From Methyloversatilis discipulorum (GTDB taxonomy: Bacteria; Pseudomonadota; Gammaproteobacteria; Burkholderiales; Rhodocyclaceae), in assembly GCF_018780585.1 (NCBI RefSeq), contig NZ_JADMJL010000015.1, positions 1 through 64,000 of the forward strand: a DNA stretch of 64,000 bases, in the 5' to 3' direction. A model generated the notes under the pieces. The model saw only the letters and a program-made list of their open reading frames with translations, was not told the DNA's origin and ran no database searches. The first letter of the stretch is position 1. Each line of letters opens with the position of its first letter. A program made the position numbers and the translations under genes. Of the stretch, positions 63,357 to 64,000 are shown piece by piece.

Positions 63357-64000
63357 ATGTGGCGCCGTATCGCCGGGCGGCTGTTCGACGCGGCGCTGGT
63401 CGCCTACGTCGTCGTCGCCTGCATCGTGCTGGTCGCTCGCCACTGGGTGCTGCCCGAGGTGGACCAGCACCGCGCGCGCATCGAACAGGCGCTCGGCGAC
63501 GCACTGCAGCGCCAGGTGCGCATCGACAGCCTGAGTGCCGACTGGAGCGGCCTGCACCCGCAGCTATCGCTGCGCGGCCTGACCCTGCTCGACGAAGCCG
63601 GCCAGCCGGCGCTGCGGCTGGAACAGGTCGAAGCGGCGCTCGGTTTTTCGTCGCTGGTGCGCGGCGAACTGCATCTGCACCGGCTCGACATCAACGGCCC
63701 CGACCTCTGGATACGACGCGAGGCCGACGGCCGCTTCTTCGTCGCCGGTCTGGAAATAAGGCAGGACGGCGAGCGGGGTGGCTTCATGCGCTGGCTGCTG
63801 TCGCAGGGCCAGATCAATATCCGCGGCGCGCGGCTGGAATGGGACGACGCGCTGCGCGAAACCGCGCCGCCGCTGCAGCTCACCCAGGTCGATTTCCGCC
63901 TCGACAATTCCGGGCGCGACCACCGCTTCGGCCTGTCGGCGCGGCCGCCGAGCGAGCTGGCACAGCGACTGGACATCCGCGGCGACGTGACGCTGCCCGA
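63357..64000 (+). CDS. YhdP-family protein, 5' part only (cut by the window end)
   Basis: About 214 codons of a large AsmA-like YhdP protein are present. An N-terminal transmembrane helix follows MWRRIAGRLFDAALVAYVVV, then the periplasmic region has the family's repeated pattern (RIDSLSADWSGLHPQLSLRG, LDINGPDLWIRREADGRFFV). YhdP relatives take part in phospholipid transport to the outer membrane. The start is uncertain: an in-frame TTG at 63288 is possible. It is divergent from glnE. The 3' end lies beyond base 64000. Confidence 0.82.
   Translation, partial: MWRRIAGRLFDAALVAYVVVACIVLVARHWVLPEVDQHRARIEQALGDALQRQVRIDSLSADWSGLHPQLSLRGLTLLDEAGQPALRLEQVEAALGFSSLVRGELHLHRLDINGPDLWIRREADGRFFVAGLEIRQDGERGGFMRWLLSQGQINIRGARLEWDDALRETAPPLQLTQVDFRLDNSGRDHRFGLSARPPSELAQRLDIRGDVTLP

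Overview
The window is a GC-rich chromosomal segment from a purple, bacteriochlorophyll-a-making proteobacterium. About 46 kb of it (roughly 10.5-56.7 kb) is one contiguous photosynthesis gene cluster. The flanking genes (uvrA/ssb, TRIC-type channel, DUF808, glnE, yhdP) and the cluster content suggest a betaproteobacterium of the Rhodocyclales/Burkholderiales kind. This placement is inferred from gene content only. The ring-E cyclase is the oxygen-dependent AcsF, and no bchE is present, which suits an aerobic or facultative phototroph.

Left flank (61-10484): uvrA, an M48 peptidase with a pilin-like tail, a YajR-like MFS carrier, ssb, an EamA carrier, a CBS-domain protein, a second M48 peptidase, an unrecognised 163-residue gene and a TRIC-type channel. 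Bases 1-60 hold nothing I can support.

Photosynthesis cluster: (i) bchI-bchD-crtI-crtB (+), facing bchO (-). (ii) A 46-codon membrane ORF (+), then crtC and crtD (-). (iii) crtE-crtF-bchC-bchX-bchY-bchZ-pufB-pufA-pufL-pufM-pufC and a CBS-domain gene (+). (iv) Two REPIN-like repeats at the convergence point. (v) The long minus-strand superoperon bchF-bchN-bchB-bchH-bchL-bchM-lhaA-puhA-puhB-puhC-acsF-puhE. (vi) Regulators ppaA/aerR and ppsR (+). (vii) bchG-bch2-bchP-tspO (+). (viii) A second PpsR-like PAS protein without a DNA-binding domain, a bacteriophytochrome without a visible kinase domain, and a convergent heme oxygenase.

Together these encode Mg-chelatase (BchHDI), BchM, AcsF, the dark-operative protochlorophyllide reductase (BchLNB), chlorophyllide reductase (BchXYZ), BchF, BchC, BchG and BchP. 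They also encode the spheroidene/spirilloxanthin-type carotenoid route (CrtEBICDF, no CrtA), LH1 (PufBA), the reaction centre (PufLM, PuhA), the tetraheme cytochrome PufC and assembly factors. No pufQ, pufX, puc, bchE, bchJ or crtA was found here. Palindromes close to the CrtJ/PpsR operator (TGT-N12-ACA, fuller form TGTCAA-N6-TTGACA) lie at bchI, crtD/crtE, bchC, bchF, ppaA and bchG, several on top of recognisable sigma70-type promoters.

Right flank (56810-64000): a small membrane protein, a DUF808 protein, trhO, a TSUP exporter, a small lipoprotein, glnE and the 5' part of a yhdP-like gene cut by the window end.

The most interesting part is the light-sensing tail of the cluster. A natural PpsR paralogue that ends before the helix-turn-helix lies 2 bp upstream of a kinase-less bacteriophytochrome. 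This suggests a protein-protein anti-repressor relay acting on the full-length PpsR.
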